A stretch of DNA of 64,000 nt from Pseudomonadota bacterium (GTDB lineage: Bacteria > Pseudomonadota > Gammaproteobacteria > Steroidobacterales > Steroidobacteraceae): assembly GCA_018241425.1 (NCBI GenBank), contig JAFEDU010000002.1:868001-932000 (forward strand), written 5' to 3'. The notes below the pieces were generated by a model. That model was not told where the DNA came from, did not search any database, and saw only the letters and a program-made list of their open reading frames with translations. The stretch's first letter is position 1; each line of letters opens with the position of its first letter. Below are positions 28,773-42,310 of this stretch, piece after piece. The translations under genes were made by a program, and so were the position numbers.

Positions 28773-29521
28773 CCGCCGTACCGGCCGTGCGCGTAGCGCT
28801 CCTGGGGGCCAGTGGCCGCATGGGGCGCAGCGTACTCACCGCCGCGGCGTCCGACCCGAACGTGCAGGTGTGCGCGGCGCTGGTGTCGCCCGGCAGCAGC
28901 ACCGTCGGTGCGAGCACGGGCGCTGCGCAGGGGCTGACCTTCACGAGCGACCTCGCGGCGCTCGAGGCGGCCCAGGTCGTCATCGATTTCTCGACCGCCA
29001 GTGCCACGCAGGCGCATCTCGCCGCCTGCGTGCGCCTGCGCCGGGCACTGGTGGTCTGCAGCACGGGGCAGGGGCCGCAGCTTGAGGCGAACTACGCTGC
29101 GGCGGCGCGTGAGATCGCGCTCCTGGTCGCCCCGAACACGAGCCTCGGGGTCACGCTCCTCACCGAGCTCGCGCAGCGCGCCGCGCGGGCGCTGCCCGGC
29201 TACCGGCTCGCCATCCGCGAGACCCACCACGTCCACAAGCGCGACGCCCCCTCCGGGACGGCACTGGCGCTGGCGGCGGCCCTGCGGGCGGGCCGGGGCG
29301 CGGGCGGAGAGATCCCCATTGACTCGCAACGCGAGGGCGAGGTGGTCGGGGAGCACGAGGTCATCCTGGAGGGCCCCGGAGAGCGCCTTTGCCTGGCGCA
29401 CGAGGCCCTGGATCGGGCCGTCTTCGCCCAGGGCGCGCTTGCGGCTGCGCTCTGGCTTGCGCCGCGGCCCCCCGGCCGCTACCTCATGCGCGATGTGCTC
29501 GATTCAAAAACAGTTACTTAG
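28769..29521 (+). CDS. dapB: 4-hydroxy-tetrahydrodipicolinate reductase
   Basis: DapB reduces the DapA product with NAD(P)H in the lysine/diaminopimelate pathway. The 250-residue protein has the nucleotide motif GASGRMGR near the N-terminus, IDFSTASAT, the substrate loop with catalytic residues in [16 protein letters not shown], and a GEHEV region. It is somewhat shorter than the E. coli enzyme (273). The ATGA overlap with dnaJ indicates translational coupling with the heat-shock genes. Confidence 0.95.
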   Translation: MTAVPAVRVALLGASGRMGRSVLTAAASDPNVQVCAALVSPGSSTVGASTGAAQGLTFTSDLAALEAAQVVIDFSTASATQAHLAACVRLRRALVVCSTGQGPQLEANYAAAAREIALLVAPNTSLGVTLLTELAQRAARALPGYRLAIRETHHVHKRDAPSGTALALAAALRAGRGAGGEIPIDSQREGEVVGEHEVILEGPGERLCLAHEALDRAVFAQGALAAALWLAPRPPGRYLMRDVLDSKTVT

Positions 29522-29579
29522 AGGGTTTTTCGTGGCGCGGCGTGAGCATCTGACACGCCGGCTTCATGGGAATTTTCCG

Positions 29580-29609
29580 TGGACACAAAAGCCGTAAAGC
29601 CCGTAAAAT
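29580..29609 (+). promoter_or_regulatory. carA promoter
   Basis: TGGACA (29580-29585), an 18-nt spacer and TAAAAT (29604-29609) each match the sigma-70 consensus at five of six positions. The start would be near 29616, making a leader of about 96 nt that begins at the first of two hairpins. Confidence 0.6.
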
Positions 29610-29615
29610 TTCTGC

Positions 29616-29683
29616 CTAATCCGTGTACGGGTTAGTCCAAGCAAAGGCGGGAGGAGGTTCACAGGAAACTCCTCCCGCTTTTG
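29616..29683 (+). terminator. Hairpin pair with intrinsic terminator in the carA leader
   Basis: First hairpin: CTAATCCG (29616-29623) / CGGGTTAG (29628-29635) with loop TGTA. Second: CAAAGGCGGGAGGAG (29642-29656) / CTCCTCCCGCTTTTG (29669-29683), a stem of up to 15 bp with one G.U pair, whose 3' side includes a TTTT run like an intrinsic terminator. Lying between the promoter and carA, it looks like an attenuator, although it could instead end the dnaK-dapB transcript. Confidence 0.65.
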
Positions 29684-29711
29684 TGTATCTGCGCCAAGGA
29701 GAATTGATCAC

Positions 29712-30896
29712 GTGAGCTTACCTGCGGTGCTCGCGCTCGCCGACGGAACCATCTTCCGCGGCCAGTCGATCGGAGCCAAAGGCAACACCACAGGCGAAGT
29801 CGTTTTCAATACAGCCCTCACGGGCTATCAGGAAATACTTACCGATCCCTCCTACGCACGGCAGCTGGTCACGCTGACCGTGCCGCACGTCGGCAACACC
29901 GGCACCACCCCCGAGGACCTGGAGTCGCAGCAGATCTACTGCGCCGGCCTCATCGTGCGCGACCTGTCGCTCATCTCGAGCAATTGGCGCGCCAACGAGA
30001 CCCTGGGCCAGTTCCTCGAGCGCGGCCGCGTGGTCGCCATCGCCGCCATCGACACCCGCAAGCTCACGCGCATCCTGCGCGAGAAGGGCGCGCAGGCCGG
30101 CTGCATCATGACCGGCGAGCAGGTCGACGAGGCCGCCGCCGTGAAGCTCGCCCGCAAGTTCCCTGGGCTCAAGGGCATGGACCTCGCCAAGGTGGTCTCG
30201 ACCAAGAAGAGCTACCAGTGGAACGAGGGCACCATCTGGCCCGAGCCCGCGCGGCCGCCGATCCGTGCCAACCAGCGTCTGCACGTGGTCGCCTACGACT
30301 TCGGCATCAAGCGCAACATCCTGAGGCTGCTCGCCGACGGCGGCTGCCGCATGACGGTGGTGCCGGCGCAGACGCCGGCCGAGGAGGTGCTGGCCCTCGA
30401 GCCGGACGGCGTATTCCTGTCCAACGGGCCCGGCGACCCGCAGCCATGCGACTACGCGATCGCTGCGACCCGCCGCTTCCTCGAGACCGACCTGCCCCTG
30501 TTCGGCATCTGCCTCGGGCACCAGATCATGGGCCTCGCCGCCGGCGGCCAGACCGTGAAGATGAAGTTCGGCCACCACGGCGCCAACCACCCGGTTCAGG
30601 ACCTGGAGACCGGGCGGGTGTTCATCACCAGCCAGAACCACGGGTTCGCGGTCGACGAGGCGAGCCTGCCCAAGCAGGTGAAGCTCACGCACCGCTCGCT
30701 CTTCGACGGCTCGCTGCAGGGTATCGCCTTCACCGACCGGCCGGCGTTCAGCTTCCAGGGGCACCCGGAAGCGAGCCCCGGTCCGCACGATCTGAAGCCG
30801 CTGTTCGAGCGCTTCAACCACCTCATGCTGCGGCGCCTGCAGGCGCAGCTGAAGCTCGCCGAAGAGCAGCTCAAGCAGCGCGTGAGCGGCCGATGA
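29712..30896 (+). CDS. carA: Carbamoyl-phosphate synthase small subunit (glutaminase)
   Basis: CarA hydrolyses glutamine and passes ammonia to CarB, feeding arginine and pyrimidine synthesis. The 394-residue protein starts at GTG 29712 after an AAGGAG site. The N-terminal domain shows [21 protein letters not shown]. The class I amidotransferase domain has the nucleophile Cys267 in [11 protein letters not shown] and the His/Glu pair in [11 protein letters not shown]. It overlaps the next gene, a lipoprotein, by four bases rather than carB directly. Confidence 0.97.
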   Translation: MSLPAVLALADGTIFRGQSIGAKGNTTGEVVFNTALTGYQEILTDPSYARQLVTLTVPHVGNTGTTPEDLESQQIYCAGLIVRDLSLISSNWRANETLGQFLERGRVVAIAAIDTRKLTRILREKGAQAGCIMTGEQVDEAAAVKLARKFPGLKGMDLAKVVSTKKSYQWNEGTIWPEPARPPIRANQRLHVVAYDFGIKRNILRLLADGGCRMTVVPAQTPAEEVLALEPDGVFLSNGPGDPQPCDYAIAATRRFLETDLPLFGICLGHQIMGLAAGGQTVKMKFGHHGANHPVQDLETGRVFITSQNHGFAVDEASLPKQVKLTHRSLFDGSLQGIAFTDRPAFSFQGHPEASPGPHDLKPLFERFNHLMLRRLQAQLKLAEEQLKQRVSGR

Positions 30897-31393
30897 GGCT
30901 CTTCGTGCCCGCCCTGGCCCTGGGGCTCGCGGCCGGGTGCGCCCGGGCCCCGGATTCAGGCGAAGTCCGCACCGCGATCGAGGGCCGCAACGCGGTCATC
31001 GAGCAGGCGTACTCGCACGGCGATGCCGCGGCGGTGGCGGGGGCCTTTGTCGCCGACGGCATCCAGATGCCACCCAACCATGCGCCGCTGGTCGGGCGCG
31101 CTGCGATCGAGCAGTACTGGACGCCGCTCATGGCAGCCGGCCACCTGCAGTTCAGCCTCAACACGCAGGAAGTCACCACCCGGGGCGACCTCGCCGTGGA
31201 ACGCGGCACCTACACCCTGCGGTTCATCGCCTCCGACAACCCGCCCCCGGGCGTGGCCTCCTTCGAGGACTCGGGCAGCTACCTGGTGCAGTGGCGGCGC
31301 GAGCCCGACGGGCAGTGGCGCGCCGTGGCGGATGCCCCGGTCAGCCAGCGCCCGCTCCCGGCCGCGGCAGCCCCGGCCGCAGCGCCCCACTAG
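30893..31393 (+). CDS. Lipoprotein with SnoaL/DUF4440-like domain, between carA and carB
   Basis: A 166-residue predicted lipoprotein: a short signal peptide ends in lipobox LAAGC, with the acylated cysteine at about residue 20. The mature part looks like a cone-shaped NTF2/SnoaL fold of the DUF4440 type: a helix with [20 protein letters not shown], the [12 protein letters not shown] strand, [12 protein letters not shown], and strands ending in [16 protein letters not shown]. An Ala/Pro-rich tail closes it. Its ATG overlaps the carA stop (ATGA) and carB starts 21 nt later, so it is part of the car operon. Enzymatic activity cannot be assigned. Confidence 0.85.
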   Translation: MRLFVPALALGLAAGCARAPDSGEVRTAIEGRNAVIEQAYSHGDAAAVAGAFVADGIQMPPNHAPLVGRAAIEQYWTPLMAAGHLQFSLNTQEVTTRGDLAVERGTYTLRFIASDNPPPGVASFEDSGSYLVQWRREPDGQWRAVADAPVSQRPLPAAAAPAAAPH

Positions 31394-31414
31394 CCGCACT
31401 CTTTAAATAGAGAC

Positions 31415-34638
<3,224 letters not shown>

Positions 34639-34642
<4 letters not shown>

Positions 34643-35115
34643 AGCGCACCCCCATGACCGCGCGCGGCGCCGAGGCGCTGCGCAACGAGCTCAAGAAGCT
34701 CAAGACCCAGGATCGCCCCAACGTCATCAAGGCGATCGCCGAGGCGCGCGGCCACGGCGACCTGTCCGAGAACGCCGAGTACCATGCCGCGCGCGAGCAG
34801 CAGGGGTTCATCGAAGGCCGCATCGGGGAGATCGAGGGCAAGCTCGGCAACGCCGAGATCATCGACCCCTCCAAGCTCCCCAACACCGGCAAGGTGGTGT
34901 TCGGGGCCGTCGTGGAGCTCGAGGACCAGGACAGCGGCGAGCGCGTCAGCTACCAGGTGGTGGGCGAGGACGAGGCCGACATCCGCGCCGGGCGCATCTC
35001 GGTCACCTCCCCGATCGCGCGGGCGCTGGTGGGCAAGTCGGAAGGGGACGTGGCGGACGTGACCGCCCCCGGCGGTACCCGGTCCTACGAGATCCTGGCG
35101 GTCAAGCTCGCCTGA
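34639..35115 (+). CDS. greA: Transcription elongation factor GreA
   Basis: A 158-residue factor that rescues backtracked RNA polymerase by stimulating transcript cleavage. The N-terminal coiled coil contains the tip residues of [16 protein letters not shown], and the C-terminal FKBP-like domain ends with [13 protein letters not shown]. It is coupled to carB by ATGA. The carB-greA-yhbY order is common in gammaproteobacteria. Confidence 0.97.
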
Positions 35116-35138
35116 GGCCCAGTGTCTCCCGCCCCGCC

Positions 35139-35483
35139 TCAGGTGTCGGGGATCAGGATCTTCTTCAGCTTCGGGTGCGGCCGGTAGAACACTGCCACGT
35201 TCCCGATGCGCTGCACCAGCGTGCTGCCACTGCGCGTGGCGAGCGCCTCCAGCATCGCATCGCGCGCCCCGCGGTCCCCGCCGGGCGCCTTCACCTTGAT
35301 GAGTTCGTGGTCTTCGAGCGCCCGGCCCATCTCGCGCACCAGGGGGTCCGTGACCCCGGCATTGCCGATGCGGATCAGGGGCTTCAGGGGATGGGCGAGC
35401 CCCCGGAGGTGGCGCTTCTGGCGCTCGCTCAGGACCACGGGGGTATTGGCGGCCGCCTGGGACGGCGTGTCGGGTTTGGTCAT
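35139..35483 (-). CDS. yhbY: YhbY family ribosome-associated RNA-binding protein
   Basis: A 114-residue protein dominated by a CRM (CRS1-YhbY) domain, associated with pre-50S particles in E. coli. Conserved parts are [28 protein letters not shown] and the loop before ELIKVKAPG, then [17 protein letters not shown] at 35481-35483 gives the family length; a longer upstream frame is Pro/Arg-rich and unlikely to be translated. It is convergent with greA. Confidence 0.92.
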   Translation of the reverse strand: MTKPDTPSQAAANTPVVLSERQKRHLRGLAHPLKPLIRIGNAGVTDPLVREMGRALEDHELIKVKAPGGDRGARDAMLEALATRSGSTLVQRIGNVAVFYRPHPKLKKILIPDT

Positions 35484-35764
35484 GTCGGCATTGTAGGATT
35501 CCTGAGGATGCCGGGGGGGCTGGGCGGCCTCCAGCGGGCACGAGCCTTGAACCCAGCCCCGGGTGCCCTGATGAACCCTGGGCGGAGGGTGCCAGCCGCG
35601 AGTCCCGCCTGCACCGCCCAAGCTGCGAGGGCCCGGGGCGGCCGGGAAACCGGGATTTCGGGGGTCGGCAGTCCCGCGATGTAATTGCTGGCCCTGCAGC
35701 ACTGCTTGGTGTAGGTTCAGTTGGGTCCCCGATCGTACGTGCGCGAGTTATAGGACGTAAGCCT
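35484..35764. other. Gap where rlmE would be expected; carries ftsH promoter region
   Basis: This 281-bp intergenic stretch separates divergent yhbY and ftsH. In many gammaproteobacteria rlmE (about 620 bp) lies here; the gap is too short for it, and I see no recognisable fragment. Towards ftsH a CTTGGTG (35705-35711), 15-nt spacer and CCCCGATC (35727-35734) is a moderate sigma-32-like match, fitting the known heat-shock control of ftsH in E. coli. Nothing else was identified. Confidence 0.4.
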
Positions 35765-37678
<1,914 letters not shown>

Positions 37679-37706
37679 CCGCGCCCCTTCCGGCGCCCGC
37701 GCCGGC

Positions 37707-38546
37707 ATGAGCGAGCCCCTCGAGCTTCAGTGCGCCGGGCGCCGCGTGGCGCTCGCCACGCCCTGCGTCATGGGCGTCCTCAACGTCACCCCCGACTCGT
37801 TTTCCGACGGCGGCCGCTACCTTGCGCAGCAGGCGGCGATCGAGCACGGGCTACGGATGGTCACGGAAGGCGCGACCTTCATCGACGTCGGCGGGGAGTC
37901 CACGCGCCCGGGCGCAGAGCCGGTCAGTGTCGCCGAGGAACTCGCCCGCGTGGTGCCGGTGGTGCGGGCGCTGGCCGCGAGCAGCGCGGTGATCTCGGTC
38001 GACACCAGCAAGCCCGAGGTCATGCGCGCCGCGGCCGAGGCCGGCGCCGGTCTCATCAACGACGTGCGGGCCCTGTCCGCCGCGGGTGCGCTCGAGGCGG
38101 CGCGCGACTCCGGGTGCGCCGTGTGCCTCATGCACATGCAGGGCGAGCCGCGCACCATGCAGCGCGAGCCGCACTACGCGGACGTCACTGCCGAGGTCGG
38201 CGCCTTCCTCGGCGCGCGACTTGCGGCCTGTGAGTCCGCCGGCATCGCGCGCCGGCGCCTCGCGATCGACCCCGGCTTCGGGTTCGGCAAGAACGCCGCG
38301 CACAACCTCACGCTCCTGCGGCAGCTGCGCGACCTCACGCGCCTGGGCGTGCCGGTGCTCGCCGGCTTGTCGCGCAAGTCCTGGCTCGGCAAACTCACCG
38401 GCCGCGACACGGGCGAGCGCCTGGCCGGGAGCCTCGCGCTCGCCGTGATCGCCGCGTTGCACGGGGCGCGCATCATCCGCGCGCACGATGTGGCCGCAAC
38501 CGTGGATGTGCTCAGGGTGGTCGCGGCGGTCGAGGGGGGAGGTTAG
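37707..38546 (+). CDS. folP: Dihydropteroate synthase
   Basis: FolP joins p-aminobenzoate to dihydropterin pyrophosphate in folate synthesis and is the sulfonamide target. The 279-residue TIM barrel shows the signatures MGVLNVTPDSFSDGG, DVGGESTRPGAEPV, and the loops with ISVDTSKPEV and IDPGFGFGKNAAHN, plus GLSRKSWLG. It follows ftsH by 28 bp and precedes glmM by 4 bp. Confidence 0.97.
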   Translation: MSEPLELQCAGRRVALATPCVMGVLNVTPDSFSDGGRYLAQQAAIEHGLRMVTEGATFIDVGGESTRPGAEPVSVAEELARVVPVVRALAASSAVISVDTSKPEVMRAAAEAGAGLINDVRALSAAGALEAARDSGCAVCLMHMQGEPRTMQREPHYADVTAEVGAFLGARLAACESAGIARRRLAIDPGFGFGKNAAHNLTLLRQLRDLTRLGVPVLAGLSRKSWLGKLTGRDTGERLAGSLALAVIAALHGARIIRAHDVAATVDVLRVVAAVEGGG

Positions 38547-38550
38547 GAAC

Positions 38551-39891
38551 TTGGGGCGTCGCTATTTCGGCACCGACGGGGTGCGCGGCCGGGTGGGCGA
38601 ACACCCGATGACCGTGGATTTTGCGCTCAAGCTGGCAAGTGCCGCGGCGCGGGTGCTCGCCCCGGAGGGCGGCACGGTACTCATCGGCAAGGACACCCGG
38701 CTGTCGGGCTACATGTTCGAGGCCGCCCTCGAGGCGGGCTTCGTGGCCGCCGGCGTCAACGTCATGCTGATCGGGCCGCTGCCGACCCCAGGGATCGCCT
38801 ACATGGCGCGCCGCTTCAACTGCGACTTCGGCGTCGTGATCAGCGCCTCGCACAACCTCTACGACGATAACGGCATCAAGTTCTTCGACGCCTCCGGCGG
38901 CAAGCTGTCCGACGAGCTCGAGGAGCGCATCGAGGCCGAGCTCGAGCAGCCGCCCACCACGCGTACCTCGCGCAACCTCGGTCGCGCCACGCGCGCCGAC
39001 CGCTCGCGCACGCTGTACCAGGAGTTCTGCGCCGCGACCCTGCCGGCGGGCACCGACCTCACCGGACTCAAGATCGTCATCGACTGCGCCAACGGCGCCG
39101 CCTACAAGGTCGGACCGCGGATCCTCGCCGACCTCGGTGCCGAGATCGTGCCGATCGGCTGCTCGCCCAACGGCCGCAACATCAACGACGGCTGCGGATC
39201 GACCGCGCCGGACCTGCTGCAGCTCACCGTGCCGGGCGTGCGCGCCAACGTGGGCGTGGCGCTCGACGGGGACGGTGACCGCCTGGTGATGGTCGACCAC
39301 CTGGGGCGCACGGTCGATGGCGACCAGCTTCTTTACGTCATCGCGCGCGCGCTCAAGGAGCGCGGCGAGCTGCGCGGGCCGGTGGTCGGCACCGTCATGA
39401 GCAACCTCGGGCTCGAGCTTGCGCTGCGGGCGGCCGGCATCGACTTCAAGCGCGCCGCGGTCGGGGACCGCTACGTGCTGGCAATGCTGCGCGAGACCGG
39501 CGGCATCCTGGGCGGGGAGGCCTCCGGCCACATCCTGTGCCTGGACAAGACCACCACCGGGGACGGACTGGTGAGCGCGCTGCAGGTGCTGGCGGTCATG
39601 AAGCAGTCCGGGCGGGAGCTCGCCGAGCTCACCTCCGGCATGCGTCACCTGCCGCAGGTGCTCCTCAACGTGAAGGTCGCCCAGCGCTTCGACCCGCTCA
39701 AGGTCCCGGCCGTCCAGACGGCGATGGAGCGGATCCAGAAACGGCTGGGGTCGGAGGGGCGCGTGGTCCTGCGTGCCTCCGGGACCGAGCCGGTGATCCG
39801 GGTCATGGTCGAGGGCCGGGACGAGGCGATCACCCGGGCCGCCGCCGCCGAGCTTGCCGAGGTGGTCAAGAACAGCGCCCCGGCCGGCTGA
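38551..39891 (+). CDS. glmM: Phosphoglucosamine mutase
   Basis: GlmM interconverts glucosamine-6-P and glucosamine-1-P for UDP-GlcNAc, peptidoglycan and LPS. The start at TTG 38551, after GGAGG and AGGA sites, gives 446 residues (E. coli 445). The N-terminus RRYFGTDGVRG is typical; the phosphoserine loop ISASHN places Ser100; the metal loop is DGDGDR; the sugar loop GGEASGH; the C-terminal RASGTEPVIRVMVEG binds phosphate. It follows folP as in E. coli. Confidence 0.97.
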   Translation: MGRRYFGTDGVRGRVGEHPMTVDFALKLASAAARVLAPEGGTVLIGKDTRLSGYMFEAALEAGFVAAGVNVMLIGPLPTPGIAYMARRFNCDFGVVISASHNLYDDNGIKFFDASGGKLSDELEERIEAELEQPPTTRTSRNLGRATRADRSRTLYQEFCAATLPAGTDLTGLKIVIDCANGAAYKVGPRILADLGAEIVPIGCSPNGRNINDGCGSTAPDLLQLTVPGVRANVGVALDGDGDRLVMVDHLGRTVDGDQLLYVIARALKERGELRGPVVGTVMSNLGLELALRAAGIDFKRAAVGDRYVLAMLRETGGILGGEASGHILCLDKTTTGDGLVSALQVLAVMKQSGRELAELTSGMRHLPQVLLNVKVAQRFDPLKVPAVQTAMERIQKRLGSEGRVVLRASGTEPVIRVMVEGRDEAITRAAAAELAEVVKNSAPAG

Positions 39892-40053
39892 GCGGCCTGG
39901 CCTGGCAGGGGCTCAAAATCCCCGTCGGCACCGGGGTTTAGGGGCCGAACTGCCGCCCCGGCGCGGGCCGTTGCGTCACCCTGCCTGCGTCGCTATCATC
40001 GCGCGCCCTTGAAACCCGCCGGCGGGTGCAAACCCGCCACTTGAGGCCGCTGA

Positions 40054-40812
40054 ATGCGTCGCCCGATAGTCGCCGGAAACTGGAAGATGCACGGCTCGCG
40101 CGCCGAGAATGCGCGCCTGATCGAGGAACTCCTCGCCGGGGCCCCGGCGACGCCGAAGGCGACCTGCCTCGTGTGCCCGCCGTTCGTGTACCTGCTCGAG
40201 GCCTCGCGGCAGCTGCGCGACTCGTCCATCAGCCTGGGCGGCCAGGACGTCTGTGCCGATACGCAGGGCGCCTTCACGGGCGAGATCTCCTCGGCCATGC
40301 TCAAGGACGTCGGCTGCGAGTACGTGATCGTGGGCCATTCCGAGCGGCGCCTGCTGTACCGCGAGAGCGACCAGCTGGTGGCCCGCAAGTTCGGGGCAGC
40401 GCTGTCCAAGGGACTGATCCCGATCCTGTGCGTCGGGGAGCAGCTCGCCGACCGCGAGGCGGGGCGCACCCGCGAGGTCGTGGCGCGGCAGCTGGACGTG
40501 GTGCTCGAGCTGTGTGGCGCCACCGGCCTGGAGCAGGCGGTGGTCGCCTACGAGCCGGTCTGGGCGATCGGCACCGGCCGCAATGCCGCCCCCGAGCAGG
40601 CGCAGGAAGTGCACGCCTACATCCGGGCCCGGATCGGGGCCCGGGATGCTAGAATTGCGGCCGCCACCCGCATCCTGTATGGCGGCAGCGTGAAGGCCGG
40701 GAACGCGGCCGAATTGTTCGCGATGCCCGACGTCGACGGCGGTCTGATCGGTGGCGCGTCCCTCAAGGCTGACGAGTTCCTGACGATCCTGGCCGCCGCC
40801 GGCCCGGCTTAA
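40054..40812 (+). CDS. tpiA: Triosephosphate isomerase
   Basis: Interconverts dihydroxyacetone phosphate and glyceraldehyde-3-phosphate. The 252-residue barrel shows catalytic Lys11 in GNWKMHG, the histidine in VGHSERR and the glutamate in AYEPVWAIGTG, followed by the phosphate loops YGGSVKAGN and GGLIGGASL. The 162-bp gap upstream (39892-40053) contains a weak CCCC/GGGG stem and no gene. Confidence 0.97.
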   Translation: MRRPIVAGNWKMHGSRAENARLIEELLAGAPATPKATCLVCPPFVYLLEASRQLRDSSISLGGQDVCADTQGAFTGEISSAMLKDVGCEYVIVGHSERRLLYRESDQLVARKFGAALSKGLIPILCVGEQLADREAGRTREVVARQLDVVLELCGATGLEQAVVAYEPVWAIGTGRNAAPEQAQEVHAYIRARIGARDARIAAATRILYGGSVKAGNAAELFAMPDVDGGLIGGASLKADEFLTILAAAGPA

Positions 40813-40825
40813 GTGAGTATTGCCG

Positions 40826-41230
40826 ATGTGGATTCGTAACATTCTGACCTTCGTGCAGCTGATCTCGGCCGCGGCGATCATCGGCCTGGTGCTGCTGCAG
40901 CGTGGCAAGGGCGCCGATGCCGGCGCCGGGTTCGGTGCCGGCGCGTCCGGCACGGTGTTCGGCGCCCGGGGCGCCACCACCGCGCTGTCGCGCGCAACCG
41001 CGATCTTCGCCGCGATCTTCATGATCAACAGCATGGGTCTTGCGTACCTCTCGACGCGTGCCCCGGCCGAAGCCCCGCATTCGATCCTGGACGATGCCGC
41101 CTCCAAGCCCGCGAGCCTCCCGGCGACGGCGCCCGCGAGCCCGAGCGGCTCGGGCGCGCCCGTGACCGCCCCGGCGAGCACGCCGGCGCCTGCAAACGCA
41201 CCGACGCCTGCGCCGGCGGCGCCCAAGTAG
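40826..41230 (+). CDS. secG: Protein translocase subunit SecG
   Basis: SecG is the auxiliary subunit of SecYEG. The 134-residue protein has two hydrophobic helices (about 5-23 and 55-72) joined by the conserved QRGKGADAGAGFGAGASGTVFG loop, then a long Ala/Pro-rich C-terminal tail. ATG 40826 is preferred over an in-frame TTG at 40820. It lies 13 bp after tpiA and before tRNA-Leu, as in many proteobacteria. Confidence 0.93.
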   Translation: MWIRNILTFVQLISAAAIIGLVLLQRGKGADAGAGFGAGASGTVFGARGATTALSRATAIFAAIFMINSMGLAYLSTRAPAEAPHSILDDAASKPASLPATAPASPSGSGAPVTAPASTPAPANAPTPAPAAPK

Positions 41231-41265
41231 GATTGCAACGCCCGATTCGCTCAGATTTCTTAAGC

Positions 41266-41350
41266 GCCGACGTGGTGGAATTGGTAGACACACTAGCTTG
41301 AGGGGCTAGCGCCGCAAGGTGTGGGAGTTCGAATCTCCCCGTCGGCACCA
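41266..41350 (+). tRNA. tRNA-Leu (anticodon GAG)
   Basis: Acceptor GCCGACG (41266-41272) pairs with CGTCGGC (41340-41346), then A and encoded CCA. Anticodon arm CTAGC-TT-GAG-GG-GCTAG reads GAG for CUC/CUU. A class II variable arm and TTCGAAT T-loop are visible. Confidence 0.97.
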
Positions 41351-41392
41351 AAACGACGGACTGCGCTGCTACAATGCGCAGCCTTGAAGTGG

Positions 41393-41423
41393 GGCAGGTC
41401 GAGCAGGTCGATCTGCCTTTTTT
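41393..41423 (+). terminator. Intrinsic terminator between tRNA-Leu and nuoA
   Basis: GGCAGGTCGA (41393-41402) and TCGATCTGCC (41408-41417) form a 10-bp stem (one G.U) with a GCAGG loop, followed by six T (41418-41423). It ends 14 nt before the nuoA ATG. A TACAAT at 41370-41375 lies upstream, so a nuo promoter there would place the terminator inside the nuo leader. Confidence 0.75.
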
Positions 41424-41437
41424 ACGGTCGCGAGCGC

Positions 41438-41806
41438 ATGCTGTCGAACTATCTGCCGATCCTCATCTTCCTGGTCGTGGCCGGTGCGCTGGCGACCGTG
41501 CTCCTGGTTCTCGGCACCGGCATCGGCCGCTTCTTCTCCCGCTTCCACAACGACAAGGCCAAGATCACTCCCTACGAGTGCGGCTTCGACGCCTTCGAGG
41601 ACACGCGCACCAAGTTCGACGTGCGCTACTACCTGGTCGCGATCCTCTTCATCGTCTTTGACCTGGAGATCGCCTTCCTCTTTCCGTGGGCGGTGGCCCT
41701 CAGCAAGATCGGCATGTTCGGGATCGGCGCCATGGCGCTGTTCCTCGCGATCCTCGTGGTGGGCTTCATCTACGAGTGGAAGAAGGGGGCGCTCGAGTGG
41801 GACTAG
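41438..41806 (+). CDS. nuoA: NADH-quinone oxidoreductase subunit A
   Basis: Membrane subunit of complex I. The 122-residue protein has three predicted helices and the conserved loop [24 protein letters not shown] between helices 1 and 2, followed by a [13 protein letters not shown] helix. The frame overlaps the nuoB start by ten bases. First gene of the 14-gene nuo operon. Confidence 0.97.
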   Translation: MLSNYLPILIFLVVAGALATVLLVLGTGIGRFFSRFHNDKAKITPYECGFDAFEDTRTKFDVRYYLVAILFIVFDLEIAFLFPWAVALSKIGMFGIGAMALFLAILVVGFIYEWKKGALEWD

Positions 41807-42291
41807 CCGCGCCCGACAGCCCGGAGGGCTTCGCCGAGCGTGGCTTCATGACCACGCAGGTGGACAACCTCGTCAACTGGGCGCGCACCGGATCGCTGTG
41901 GCCGATGACCTTCGGGCTCGCCTGCTGCGCGGTGGAGATGATGCACGCCGGCGCCTCGCGCTACGACCTCGACCGCTTCGGAGTCGTGTTTCGCCCAAGC
42001 CCGCGCCAGTCGGACGTCATGATCGTGGCCGGGACGCTGGTCAACAAGATGGCCCCGGCATTGCGGCGCGTCTACGACCAGATGGCCGAGCCGCGCTGGG
42101 TGATCTCCATGGGCTCGTGCGCCAACGGCGGCGGCTACTACCACTATTCCTATGCGGTGGTACGCGGCTGCGACCGCGTGGTGCCGGTCGATGTCTACGT
42201 CCCGGGCTGCCCGCCGACGGCCGAGGCGCTCGTCTACGGCATCGTGCAGCTGCAGAAGAAGATCGCCCGTACCAGCACGATCGCCCGCTAA
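41797..42291 (+). CDS. nuoB: NADH-quinone oxidoreductase subunit B
   Basis: Carries the terminal 4Fe-4S cluster N2, which passes electrons to quinone. Cluster ligands are C43 and C44 (LACCAVEM), C108 (GSCANGGG) and C138 ([11 protein letters not shown]). The GTG start at 41797 overlaps nuoA and gives 164 residues, the usual length for proteobacterial NuoB. Confidence 0.97.
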   Translation: MGLAAPDSPEGFAERGFMTTQVDNLVNWARTGSLWPMTFGLACCAVEMMHAGASRYDLDRFGVVFRPSPRQSDVMIVAGTLVNKMAPALRRVYDQMAEPRWVISMGSCANGGGYYHYSYAVVRGCDRVVPVDVYVPGCPPTAEALVYGIVQLQKKIARTSTIAR

Positions 42292-42310
42292 CTGAAGGAG
42301 TGAGTTGAAG

